Shown here: piece after piece, positions 45,168 to 54,700 of the stretch
Layout: every line of letters begins with the position of its first letter
Position numbering within the stretch: position 1 is the first letter of the stretch
Source of the DNA: PSRI01 sp041484195
Lineage (GTDB): Bacteria; Bacteroidota; Bacteroidia; Chitinophagales; Chitinophagaceae
Assembly (NCBI GenBank): GCA_041484195.1
Contig: JBGPHC010000001.1
Coordinates: 372,001 to 436,000, forward strand
Direction of reading: 5' to 3'
Length of the DNA stretch: 64,000 bases
Notes under the pieces: model-generated
What the model was told of the DNA's origin: nothing
What the model saw: the letters and a program-made list of their open reading frames with translations, nothing else
The model's database searches: none
Position numbers and translations under genes: made by a program

Positions 45168-46043
45168 ATGCGGAAGATATTGGTACAACCATTTCCCATT
45201 TCCGAATCGTATGGAGTGCGATTTAGATCCGCATTATATTTTGGATTGTTCGTGTTTTTATTTCTCTTAATTTTTCGTCCATTTGAATTACATACTCTCA
45301 ACTTTCGATCTGCCGCTTCAGCTTCATTCTACTATGGTTTAGTTTGTTTTCTGGTCCTCTTGCTTTGCCTGGTGCTCCTGAGGGCTCTATTTCCTTCCCT
45401 CTTTATTGAATCCCGTTGGACGGTATGGAAAGAGATTGTGTTCGATACATTCTGCGTTCTCATGGTTACTGTGGGAAATGTTCTATTTACTCATTTCTAT
45501 TGGAAAGCGAACCTGAACGCAAACCTGGTGTTCAGATTCATTTGGATCACATGCAGCGTCGCCATTTTCCCGTTATGCATCATGATCATGTTACGACAAA
45601 TTGGGCTGATGCGGAGTTATGGAAAGCTGGCAGGCAGCCTGGATGAGCAAATCAGGGCCGGGGAGAAAGAGCAGGCAGATTCGGGCACCGGGCAATCCGG
45701 AATATTAACATTGCAATCCGAAAACGAAAAGGATAAATTAATCTTTCCTGTCGAGGAGCTTTTGTATATAGAGGCGGCCGATAATTATGTAAAAATTCAT
45801 TTTACCGGGAATGAAGTCCTGCAGCATAAGGTCCTCCGCAGCAGCCTGAAAAGGATGGAAGAAATGCTTGCCACCTACAGCCAGGTCTATCGATGTCATA
45901 GGGCTTATATGGTCAATTTAAATAAGCTGGTTCACATTTCGGGCAATGCACAGGGATATAAGCTTCACCTGTCAGGAATTGACGAGCCTATCCCGGTTTC
46001 CCGATCTCTTAACCGGGAACTGGCGGGGAAGATTTCCAGATGA
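45168..46043 (+). CDS. Membrane-bound LytTR-family transcription regulator
   Basis: A protein of about 291 residues with four hydrophobic helices in the first half (about 25-45, 55-77, 92-112, 120-142), a linker, and a C-terminal LytTR DNA-binding domain (about 185-290). Key LytTR segments are EELLYIEAADNYVKIHF, YRCHRAYMVNLNKLVHI and IPVSRSLNREL. No receiver domain is present, so the membrane part may be the sensor. The frame is open from 45024, overlapping msrB, but ATG 45168 starts just before the first recognisable region. Targets are unknown. Confidence 0.85.
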   Translation: MRKILVQPFPISESYGVRFRSALYFGLFVFLFLLIFRPFELHTLNFRSAASASFYYGLVCFLVLLLCLVLLRALFPSLFIESRWTVWKEIVFDTFCVLMVTVGNVLFTHFYWKANLNANLVFRFIWITCSVAIFPLCIMIMLRQIGLMRSYGKLAGSLDEQIRAGEKEQADSGTGQSGILTLQSENEKDKLIFPVEELLYIEAADNYVKIHFTGNEVLQHKVLRSSLKRMEEMLATYSQVYRCHRAYMVNLNKLVHISGNAQGYKLHLSGIDEPIPVSRSLNRELAGKISR

Positions 46044-46246
46044 TTGATTAAATGATCTTGTTTGCATCCGGAATCGGAATGTAATCTGCTGTGCCATTCG
46101 TCACTCCAACTTGTGATTCATCCCCAAGGCAGGTTTCAGATCCCCTGGCTTTGCATTTCGCCCCAAATGCTTTGCGGTTGAGCCCATTGATTTGGAATCT
46201 CTCTTCGGCCAATACCACCTTTGTTATTCATCAAAATACCGGAAAC

Positions 46247-46918
46247 ATGTCATCAACGCTCAGGATCATACTTATCATCCATATCATTTGCGGATTTGCC
46301 GCTTTGTCCACCGGACTATTATCGATGATCAACCGGAAGGGTAGCAAAAGACATCGCTTTACAGGCAAGATCTTTTTCTATGGGATGACTGGAATATTTA
46401 TCACTTCCATTTATATTTCGGTCGTAAAGAATATTCCCTTTCTATTCATGGTGGGATTCTTTAGCTATTATCTCGCCAGTTCAGGATACAGGATCCTTTT
46501 CCTGAAGAAATTGCACCTTGGCCAGAGACCAGGTTGGCTTGATTGGTTTATAAGCATAGTTGGTCTCGTGTCTGGCATCGCTTTTATAGTATTCAGTTAT
46601 ACCTGGTTTACACACCGAGGAATGTGGGGAACTGTTCCTCTGGCATTCGGGATATTTTGTGCCTTTAGCGGATATACGGATCTGAGAAGCTTTTTCGTTG
46701 GTCCAACGGAGAAGCAATATTGGTTGTTTAAACATGGGGCCAGGATGGGGGCCGCATTTGCAGCGACGGTAACGGCATTCATCGTAGTAAATTTCAACAT
46801 CGGATCCATGACCTGGATATTATGGATTCTGCCTGGTGTAACTATTGGAATGATAAGTGCTAAGATCCTGAACACATACAGAAGAAAATTCGAAGCCAAT
46901 AAATCAGTTGCCTTCTGA
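46247..46918 (+). CDS. DUF2306-like multi-pass membrane protein
   Basis: A protein of about 223 residues with seven or so hydrophobic helices. It opens with LIIHIICGFAALSTGLLSM, a motif in which an intramembrane His is followed by small residues. GSKRHRFTGKIFFYGM follows, then further helices and a polar tail. This resembles DUF2306 proteins, whose function is unknown (a haem or quinone link has been suggested only from the helices and histidines). The frame opens at 46091, but the stretch before ATG 46247 lacks coding character. Confidence 0.75.
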   Translation: MSSTLRIILIIHIICGFAALSTGLLSMINRKGSKRHRFTGKIFFYGMTGIFITSIYISVVKNIPFLFMVGFFSYYLASSGYRILFLKKLHLGQRPGWLDWFISIVGLVSGIAFIVFSYTWFTHRGMWGTVPLAFGIFCAFSGYTDLRSFFVGPTEKQYWLFKHGARMGAAFAATVTAFIVVNFNIGSMTWILWILPGVTIGMISAKILNTYRRKFEANKSVAF

Positions 46919-47051
46919 TATAATTCAGACTGCCGGATCTTTCGAGGTTCAGTGTACGTGGTGATCCTGCATGAATGTTACTTTGAATTATTGCGTCATC
47001 CATTTGTCAAAATAAGTTGGCATCTTGCCGGCATTGCACGATCTTTGGCAG

Positions 47052-48365
47052 ATGCAAAACCTAACGGAGAACGAAGCCATATTATCTACTTCAGCCGCTG
47101 CGAATCAGCCAAGGCTATCAGTCTTAGCTGAAACGCTGGTTGGTTCGGAAATCGTCAAATTAGCAGGAGAAATCAGGGAAATGATAAGGAAGGGTGAGAA
47201 GATCTACAATTTTACTGTTGGAGATTTCGATCCGAAAATCTTCCCCATTCCCAAACAACTTGAAGACGAGATCGTGGAAGCATACCGGCAACATTTTACC
47301 AACTATCCGGCCGCGGAGGGGAATCTTGACCTGAGAGAATCTATTTCAACTTTCCTGAAAGAGCGGGAAGCGCTTGAATACGGTGCCCAGGAATTACTGG
47401 TGGCTTCCGGGGGCCGTCCCTTGATCTATTCCTTGTTCCGGGCCCTTGCAGACAAGGGCGACAAAATAATCTATGCTGTTCCTTCCTGGAACAATAATCA
47501 CTATACACACCTGGTTTCCGGAGAACATTGTGTTGTGGAAACGAGACCGGAAAATAATTTCATGCCCACAGCGGAGGATATCAGGCCCCACCTCAAGGGC
47601 GCACGCATTCTGACTCTTTGCTCCCCTCAGAATCCTACCGGAACAACACTGAATAAAACCGAATTCGAAAAGATATGTGATTTGGTTTTGGAAGAAAACG
47701 CAGGCCGCGCCGCAAATGATAAGAAGCTCTATGTCATGTACGATCAGATGTACTGGCTACTGACCCTGGGAAATATCATGCATTACAACCCTGTGAGCCT
47801 TCGTCCCGCCATGAAAGACTACACGATTTTCATTGATGCCATCAGCAAATGTTTTGCTTCCACGGGCCTCAGGGTCGGATGGGCCTTCGGTCCCGCTCTC
47901 ATCATCAGTAAGATGAAGGCCATATTATCGCACCTGGGAGCCTGGGCTCCTATGGCGGAACAAAAAGCCGTTGCAAAATTCCTATTGCAATCAGAAGCCA
48001 TTGATCAATACCTCGAACATTTCAAATCTGAATTAGAGGAACGTCTGCGAAGGATTTATGAAGGATTAATGCAGTTGAAAGCAGAAGGTCTGCCGGTAAA
48101 TGCGGTTGCACCCGAAGCCGGTATTTATCTAACTATACAGGTGACTGCCTGCGGAATGAAAACACCCGAAGGCATGATTTTGGAGAAACAAAACAATGTG
48201 ACTTCCTATCTCCTTCATGCTGCAAAACTGGCTGTGGTGCCTTTCTACGCCTTTGGGGCTCCTAAAACTTCCGACTGGTACAGGCTGAGCGTAGGTACCT
48301 GTAAAAAAGAAGAAATCCCTGAAATGATCGGAAAGCTGAGAGAAGCGCTGGCTGCATTACAATGA
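47052..48365 (+). CDS. Class I/II PLP-dependent aminotransferase (aspartate aminotransferase-like)
   Basis: A 437-residue fold-type I aminotransferase. The conserved NPTGTTLNKTEFE segment, the Asp in YVMYDQMYW, the PLP lysine in FIDAISKCFASTG and the arginine in LRVGWAFGP match the family. The N-terminal GDFDPKIFPIP segment is typical of the aspartate/alanine-type group. Amino-donor specificity cannot be read from sequence. The frame begins at TTG 47025; ATG 47052 is the more normal start. Confidence 0.88.
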   Translation: MQNLTENEAILSTSAAANQPRLSVLAETLVGSEIVKLAGEIREMIRKGEKIYNFTVGDFDPKIFPIPKQLEDEIVEAYRQHFTNYPAAEGNLDLRESISTFLKEREALEYGAQELLVASGGRPLIYSLFRALADKGDKIIYAVPSWNNNHYTHLVSGEHCVVETRPENNFMPTAEDIRPHLKGARILTLCSPQNPTGTTLNKTEFEKICDLVLEENAGRAANDKKLYVMYDQMYWLLTLGNIMHYNPVSLRPAMKDYTIFIDAISKCFASTGLRVGWAFGPALIISKMKAILSHLGAWAPMAEQKAVAKFLLQSEAIDQYLEHFKSELEERLRRIYEGLMQLKAEGLPVNAVAPEAGIYLTIQVTACGMKTPEGMILEKQNNVTSYLLHAAKLAVVPFYAFGAPKTSDWYRLSVGTCKKEEIPEMIGKLREALAALQ

Positions 48366-48373
48366 TCTGTCAC

Positions 48374-48401
48374 AAAAAAATAAGAGCCGGTAGCCGACTC
48401 T
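48374..48401 (-). terminator. Intrinsic terminator of the small lipoprotein/82-residue operon
   Basis: On the minus strand the stem AGAGTCGG, loop CTA and CCGGCTCT (with one T-G pair) is followed by TATTTTTTT. It is 35 bp beyond the stop of the 82-residue gene and lies between convergent genes. A strong Rho-independent terminator. Confidence 0.75.
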
Positions 48402-48435
48402 CCTGAATTCGCACTAAAAAAATATCTTAATTGAA

Positions 48436-48684
48436 TCAATTTTTATTGCAGAGAAATTGAAAGGGCTTCAATTCTTTTTGTCTTACAACCTGCATTATAA
48501 ATTTTGAGGTAGAGGCAATCTTATACTTGTTGAGATCTATGACTTCGTGGGCGAGGCAAAAATTTTTGAATGATTCTGCATGGAGGAGCATTTCGTTTAT
48601 TTGTTCCACTTCATGTTCTATCGCCTGTTCACTCATGAACTCGTCTTTCAATAAAACCAGCAAGTCTCTGTTGGGCGTCTTCAT
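48436..48684 (-). CDS. 82-residue protein of unknown function
   Basis: A small soluble, helical protein. The first half is acidic (EFMSEQAIEHEVEQINEML), the middle has CLAHEVIDLNKY and the C-terminus is basic (VVRQKELKPFQFLCNKN). I do not recognise a family. It follows the 43-residue lipoprotein after a 12-bp gap and is followed by a strong terminator, so the two form a clear transcription unit. This gives fair support that both are real. Confidence 0.6.
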   Translation of the reverse strand: MKTPNRDLLVLLKDEFMSEQAIEHEVEQINEMLLHAESFKNFCLAHEVIDLNKYKIASTSKFIMQVVRQKELKPFQFLCNKN

Positions 48685-48696
48685 GACTATAGGATT

Positions 48697-48828
48697 TTAA
48701 TAACCAACCATACCTTTTTTATTGGGGCAACCGCAACCTTTCTGCCCTCCTTTGAAAATGCCGCATCCGGCTGCAAACACAGTCAATAAAAGTAAGAAAA
48801 AAATTATTTTATGGCTTAATTTTTTCAT
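48697..48828 (-). CDS. 43-residue lipoprotein
   Basis: A complete small frame, ATG at 48828-48826 to TAA at 48697. The product starts MKKLSHKIIFFLLLLTVFAA, a textbook signal with the lipobox AAGC at residues 19-22. The mature part is only 22 residues and rich in Gly, Lys and Cys (CGIFKGGQKGCGCPNKK). After lipidation two further cysteines remain in GCGCPN. It starts the transcription unit with the 82-residue gene. The protein was probably missed before because of its length. Function is unknown; Cys and Lys richness might suit metal or surface binding. Confidence 0.7.
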   Translation of the reverse strand: MKKLSHKIIFFLLLLTVFAAGCGIFKGGQKGCGCPNKKGMVGY

Positions 48829-48857
48829 ATTCAAATCCAATTGTAAATTAAACTATT

Positions 48858-50021
48858 TTGCCCTTAAAATATTGTCGCATTCATCCAATTTCGCCAAATA
48901 TTAGCAAAAATGTAAACCCTTCAGAATTAGCTGTCAATCGGCATAAACCGAGGATTCTGGTGGCGCCATTGGACTGGGGATTAGGACATATTTCCCGTTG
49001 CATTCCCATAATACATGAATTGCAGGATAAAGGATGCGAGATTTGGATCGCTTCCCAAGCTGATAGTCATCAAATACTGAGCCTCGAATTTACAGGCCTT
49101 CATTTTTTGGAACTAAAGGGTTATCATGTTAACTATCCCCGGGAAAGACGCAATTTTAGATGGAAAATCCTGAAACAGATCCCGAAAATCCTCTTTACCG
49201 TCCGCTCCGAACACAGATGGTTGAAAAAGATCATTCATAAGTATGAATTCGAAGCGGTGATCAGCGATAATCGCTATGGGTTATACCACCACAAAATTCC
49301 CTGCGTATTTATCACTCATCAACTCAATATTCAATCCGGATTCGGTTCGGGCATCGACAAACTCCTGCGGAGGTTGAACCGGAATTTTATCAAAAGATTC
49401 TCTGAATGTTGGATACCGGATTTTGAAGGGACTAAAAATCTCGCGGGAGATTTATCACATGATGCCATGTTACCGGAAAATGCAGTTTATATCGGTCCAA
49501 TTTCCAGGTTTGATTGGCGACCCACCGAAAAAAAAATCGCGCTCACGGTTGTTTTGTCCGGGCCCGAACCCCAGCGAAGCATGCTTGAAGAGAGATTGTT
49601 GGATGAACTGAAAGTTTCTAAGGAGCATGTGTTGTTCATCAGAGGATTGCCTGCAACTACGGAAAAAATCAACGCCGCCCCTCACATTATGGTTCATAAT
49701 TACATGGGGACGGCGGAATTGAATCAGGCAATGCTGGAATCCGATTGGGTGATCTGCCGTTCAGGATACAGTTCTGTCATGGATCTTATCACCATTCGTC
49801 AAAAGGCAATCCTTATTCCCACACCCGGGCAAGCCGAACAGGAATACTTATCAGATTATCTCTTCGAAAAGGAGATATTCTATTCCATTAGCCAGGAGGA
49901 ATTTCGCCTGGAAAAATCTATGGCAGAGGCGAGGGCTTTTCCATACAGGTTTGAGGGCATGCAAGACAAATCATACAGAGGCAGCATTGGTGCATTCCTG
50001 GATTCCCTACCCAGGCACTAA
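48858..50021 (+). CDS. MurG-like glycosyltransferase family protein
   Basis: A 387-residue GT-B-fold glycosyltransferase. The N-terminal RILVAPLDWGLGHISRCIPI marks the family (similar to MurG and to diglucosyl-diacylglycerol synthases), and the C-terminal half has WVICRSGYSSVMDLITI and the nucleotide-binding LIPTPGQAEQEYLSDYL, with the conserved Gln/Glu pair. The donor and acceptor are unknown. The only standard in-frame start is TTG 48858; the first 30 residues (LKYCRIHPISPN) look unlike the family, so the start is doubtful. The gene is divergent from the small lipoprotein. Confidence 0.82.
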   Translation: MPLKYCRIHPISPNISKNVNPSELAVNRHKPRILVAPLDWGLGHISRCIPIIHELQDKGCEIWIASQADSHQILSLEFTGLHFLELKGYHVNYPRERRNFRWKILKQIPKILFTVRSEHRWLKKIIHKYEFEAVISDNRYGLYHHKIPCVFITHQLNIQSGFGSGIDKLLRRLNRNFIKRFSECWIPDFEGTKNLAGDLSHDAMLPENAVYIGPISRFDWRPTEKKIALTVVLSGPEPQRSMLEERLLDELKVSKEHVLFIRGLPATTEKINAAPHIMVHNYMGTAELNQAMLESDWVICRSGYSSVMDLITIRQKAILIPTPGQAEQEYLSDYLFEKEIFYSISQEEFRLEKSMAEARAFPYRFEGMQDKSYRGSIGAFLDSLPRH

Positions 50022-50053
50022 TTCTCTATCCGCCTGCATCAAGGCAGCATAAA

Positions 50054-50074
50054 GGCCCCGCCAGATGCAGGGCC
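50054..50074 (-). terminator. Possible terminator of the smaller T9SS esterase gene
   Basis: On the minus strand GGCCC, a loop of about ten bases and GGGCC is followed by TTTAT. The T-run is short. It lies 28 bp after the stop of the gene at 50102. Confidence 0.4.
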
Positions 50075-50101
50075 ACATAGGATATGGAATGAAAAGGAGA
50101 T

Positions 50102-51475
50102 TTATTTCTTTGAAATCCTCAGGCTTTCATTAAAATCCCGGCCTTGCACCATCAGCACATAGTCGCCCCTTGGTACATTGTACATCGAAAGGATCTGTTG
50201 CATATACACCTGATCCTTCCGGAACTGGTAGGAGCGTATAATCCTGCCCGTCATATCTAAAAGTGTACAGGATATACTACCCATCAATTCTGAATTGATT
50301 AACAGTGTCGCATTATTGAACACCGGGTTGGGTGCAATACCTATTTCAAAATTCGGGCCGGGCGGGATCAGCAATTTTCTGATTTCAAAATATTGGGTCT
50401 GGTAATCTCTATCCGTTTCGGCTAACCGATAAAAATTCAGAGAGGGGATGGGTTGCAGATCCGTAAACCGATAGGTATTGTCTGTTTGGGAATTTCCTTT
50501 GGCTTGCACTTTGCCAATTGATTCAAAATTAATTCCATCCCGCGACCTCTGAACGCTGAAGTAATCACTGTTGTTTTCAAATTCGGTAACCCAGGTCAAC
50601 AATACTGTATTCTCCTGTAGCAGCCTGACATCAAATGATTTCATTTTCACCGGCAATACGAACATGGTTCGTTGATACCGTAGCATCCATTCGTAAACAT
50701 TATACCCGCTGTCTCTCCAGTTGGGATCGTAGGTCCTGGACCATGCGTTATGACCCGTTGCGTTAAAAATGGATTGCTTCGCCAAGGGGTTTGGAGCCGG
50801 AAGGTGGCTATTAATTTTGCTCACGTTATTCAAAGTATTCTGAACCGTTACCACATCATCCCCATTATTGTGGGTAGCCCATACCGGCAGATTGGAAGCG
50901 GCGATTCTATCGCAGGCAGATTGAGAAAGGGAAGAGGCTCCGCAGACAGGCAGCAGTGCCGCGATTCGGGAAGCATATCCGGCATTGGCTCCTGCATAAT
51001 CCCAGGTAGCTCCACCGCCCATGCTGAGCCCGGTTATATATATTCGGTTGATATCAACACGATAATTCGCAATAGCATAATCCAGAACCGTATTCACGTC
51101 AGTCGCCGAAGGCCATGCAACAAATTGCGGCGAAATAACGATGAATGAAAACGAATTACCATTCACCGTAAGTGAAACAGGGAATTTTTTTTGCTCTATG
51201 AGGCTGGGCGGACCGTTGGCAAGCACTTTACTCAGATCTGTATTGCCGTTCCCCAATTCTCCAACACCGTGAATAAAAATGATAAGCGGATAAGTCTGGG
51301 TGCCCGAAGCATAGTTAATGGGTAGGTATTCATAATATTCTTTACAATTGGAATTGATGATGACGCTGCGTGCCGTATGGGTTTGACATACTGCAGTATT
51401 GCCTGACAATAATAAAATGCTGATGGCACCACGTAATATAAAAGGCACAAGCCGGAGCAAGCACATTTTTTTCAT
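50102..51475 (-). CDS. T9SS-exported esterase-like protein
   Basis: A 457-residue exported protein. Signal peptide 1-30; an alpha/beta-hydrolase domain (about 35-275) with IFIHGVGELG, the nucleophile GLSMGGGATWDYA near residue 150 and a candidate active-site His in ATGHNAWSRTYDP; a fibronectin-like linker domain (about 285-378); and a T9SS type A sorting domain (about 383-457) with IGIAPNPVFNNATLLIN, TGRIIRSY and PRGDYVLMV. It resembles PHB-depolymerase/feruloyl-esterase-type secreted esterases. The N-terminal domain is a clear paralogue of the N-terminus of the giant protein at 51737-57313. Substrate unknown; a polysaccharide ester is likely. Confidence 0.87.
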   Translation of the reverse strand: MKKMCLLRLVPFILRGAISILLLSGNTAVCQTHTARSVIINSNCKEYYEYLPINYASGTQTYPLIIFIHGVGELGNGNTDLSKVLANGPPSLIEQKKFPVSLTVNGNSFSFIVISPQFVAWPSATDVNTVLDYAIANYRVDINRIYITGLSMGGGATWDYAGANAGYASRIAALLPVCGASSLSQSACDRIAASNLPVWATHNNGDDVVTVQNTLNNVSKINSHLPAPNPLAKQSIFNATGHNAWSRTYDPNWRDSGYNVYEWMLRYQRTMFVLPVKMKSFDVRLLQENTVLLTWVTEFENNSDYFSVQRSRDGINFESIGKVQAKGNSQTDNTYRFTDLQPIPSLNFYRLAETDRDYQTQYFEIRKLLIPPGPNFEIGIAPNPVFNNATLLINSELMGSISCTLLDMTGRIIRSYQFRKDQVYMQQILSMYNVPRGDYVLMVQGRDFNESLRISKK

Positions 51476-51681
51476 AGTGAAAAGGATTTTACGGCCAAGG
51501 CAGAGTCCGTAATCAATAAGCGCTCAGAAAAATGGTTTCAGAATTATACTTTCCAGGGGAGGGGAATTGTATCTGCGCCTAAAATTATGCCAAAGCCGGA
51601 TTTTGTGGATAATTCGCGGCATCTCCAAAATCAAAGGATCTGCGTTGAATAATGTCTGGTAGATTGAGGCGCAATCCTGCG

Positions 51682-51715
51682 AAAACTGAGGAGCCCCGCC
51701 GATATATGGCGTGGC
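51682..51715 (-). terminator. Probable terminator of the giant T9SS protein gene
   Basis: On the minus strand GCC, a mismatch and CGCC pair with GGCG and GGC around a 7-base loop; eight bases after the stem comes TTTT. It starts 22 bp after the stop codon at 51737. Confidence 0.45.
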
Positions 51716-51736
51716 CCCTGAGTCAGAATTTAATGA

Positions 51737-54700
51737 CTAGTATTTAATGAATTTGACTGTTGAGGTCTTCCCGCCAAATTGGAGTTGAATAAAATACAAT
51801 CCTTTGGGCAGATCAGACAGGCGGAGTGTATGAATAATATTGCTTCCTGTTTTTTCCAATGCTATTTGCCTGATGGCTTGCCCGTACTGGTTTCTGACCA
51901 CCAGATTCACAGGTCCATGGTAACTGTTCTGTATCACCAACTGCGCTTCACTGCGTACCGGGTTTGGATAGAGGTTGACCTGATCATCTGTATCCGATGC
52001 AATCTCCAATGATTGCGACTGTTGCACGGGGGCCTGTACCATGAGATTTCCAGTGCGCTGTAATGAACCTCCCTGGATGCCAATAATATCCACGACATTA
52101 ATATAACCGAATGTACCTGATAATACCTGGATGTCGAATGAAACTTCGGTAACTCCGGAGATGCTAAATGTAGCGGCACGGTTATAATCCGTATTATTAA
52201 GTGCATTGTATTGTTGCCAGGTGGTCTGATCGCTGGCCTTTATCCGGATCACGCGGTCCCCGCCAGTCTTACTTCCCCAGAATTTAATGCTGTATGATGT
52301 AGTTGAATCCAAACCAAATATTCTCCATTTACCCGTTGTAGTGCTTGAATGTGCAAATATGAAATCATTGGTGGCACTGGCGGGATAATCTCCCACAATG
52401 CCGGTGCTGTTACCGCCATTGGTCCCCGGGTAGTTGGTGGCATAAGTGCCATCAATACGGTTAATGACTTCCAAGCCGAGAGTGGTGGGCTTATTAGACG
52501 TATCCACAGCATTGCTTACCCTTACACCCACACGGCCATCCGTCATGTTATTCCAGTATTTCCCGAAGGCATCCGGAGAAGCCGTGGTGGAAGTGGAAGG
52601 TCCTGCATCTATCAGGATCCTGGTCCGGCCGCCTGATACAATGGCCGGGTTCACCGTTATGGTCACCTGTGCGCTGGCGCTGGCTCCCCGATTATCCATT
52701 ACCGTGAGTTTGAACAGATAGGTGCCCGCCAGCAGGTTGCTGACTGTTGGTGATGCCACTGTAGAGTCATTGATATTGTATGCAGGTCCGCTGACTCTTG
52801 TCCACAAATAAGCCACAATACTGCCATCGGGATCCGAAGAAGCGCTTCCATTGAGTTGGATGGTATTGACCGGTAAGGTTATGCTGCTATTGGTGCCGGC
52901 ATTTGCAACCGGAGGCTGATTTACTATAATGATCACAGTGTCCCTGCCCTTTGCTCCCAAGTTATCCGTAACCGTAAGTTCAAATTGATAACTTCCTGCG
53001 CCCAATCCCGATACCGTTGTCTGCGCCGCGGTAGAGTCGGTAATAGATGCTCCCCCTCCTGAAACTTTTCTCCAGCGATACGATGCAATAGATCCATCAG
53101 GATCTGATGAGCCGATTCCACTTAGAGTTACTGTGCTTACGGGTAAAGTGATGGTCTGGTCTAATCCTGCCTTGGCCACCGGTGGTAAATTGGGTGTGGT
53201 GCTAACAACCACGATTACCGTATCCTTCGCGGTTGCACCTTGGTTGTCCCTAACCGTTAGTTCGATCTGGTAGGCCCCCAGAACAAGTCCGGATATGACC
53301 GGGGCAACGACCATTGAATCTGATATGGTATAGGCGGCTGGCCCGCTGAACTTTCTCCAGGAATAAGAAGCGATGGTCCCATCAGGATCCGTGGAGCCGG
53401 CTCCATTTAGGGCAACAGAATTGACGGGCAATATCAGCAAAGTATCCCTTCCGGCATTGGCGACCGGCAATTGATTGGCAGGATTCACGGTAATCTGCAT
53501 GGTATCCCGGGCTGCTTTGCCAAGATTGTCAACCAACCGCAATTCAAATTGATAGGTTCCCAGTGCCAGACCCGTGACCGTGGTGATGATTGCCGTGCTG
53601 TCAGTAATATTTCCGCCGGCAGGACCCGCGATCTTCTTCCATCGGTTTAGAGCGATACTACCATCAGGGTCTGCGGAACTGCTTCCATTCAAAGTGGCCG
53701 AATTCTGAGGTAATCTGATCACCTGATCCGTACCTGCATTCGGTTGTGGCGCCTGGTTCGTTAGAATGCAAAGGGTGTCCAGGATTTGGTCTCCTACCAT
53801 CCTGGTATATAAAATGTGATGCCCGAAATTGTTGACGTGGATTCCGTCCCCGTCATCAAAAAATGTATTTATGCTTCCATTTGTGGTTGCCAGAGTGGTC
53901 CAGAAATCGACCGCCCTTGCACCGAAACGGGTAAATATCCAGTCCCTGATGGCCACCAGGTTATCCCTGCCGGCCTGATTCAGATTCCGGGGTTGTGAAC
54001 TGGCAACCCATACAGGTATATGGCTTTGATTGGCAAGAGTCATGGTTCTTTCATAATTGTCTTGCTGTTCCTGCACACTGAATCCCGCAGCCGCGTCATT
54101 GGACGGCAGATTTATGATGATGGCATCCGGATTCAAACTCAATGCTTTCGTTATATTGTGTGCCGTATCAGGAGCGGGCCTTCCCCCGGGTGGTGTAAAC
54201 CCTGTGGGACAGAGAATCTCATACGTTGTAGTACCACCCAAAGCAAGGTTCACCACATTGTTCGATGCATTCTTAGACTTTACATATCCCGTGAATTTCC
54301 TGACCCAGGAACTATCTGGGGGACTGGCGCCAGTACCCGCAGCCGTGGAAGAACCCAGTACAACTATTTTATAGCCTTTGCCGCAATTAATGAGATCAGT
54401 CACCGAGGGTGGTGAAAATGGAAAAGCCGCTTCAAATACCTGTACGGAGTCTTTGCCCACCGCGCCATTGTTGTCTGTAACCGCTAACTCAAATGTATAA
54501 GTGCCCGATGAGGCAGACAAGCCCCGGATCACCGTGGAAGCCGAAGCAGGATTAACGATCACCGTAGTTCCAGGGCCGGATACCTGGCGCCACTGGTAAC
54601 TTGCAATAGTTCCGTCAGGGTCTGATGAAGCAGCGCCACTGACGTTGACTGAATCTGCAGGCTGGACAATTGAAATATTATTTCCGGCCTTCGCCACCGG

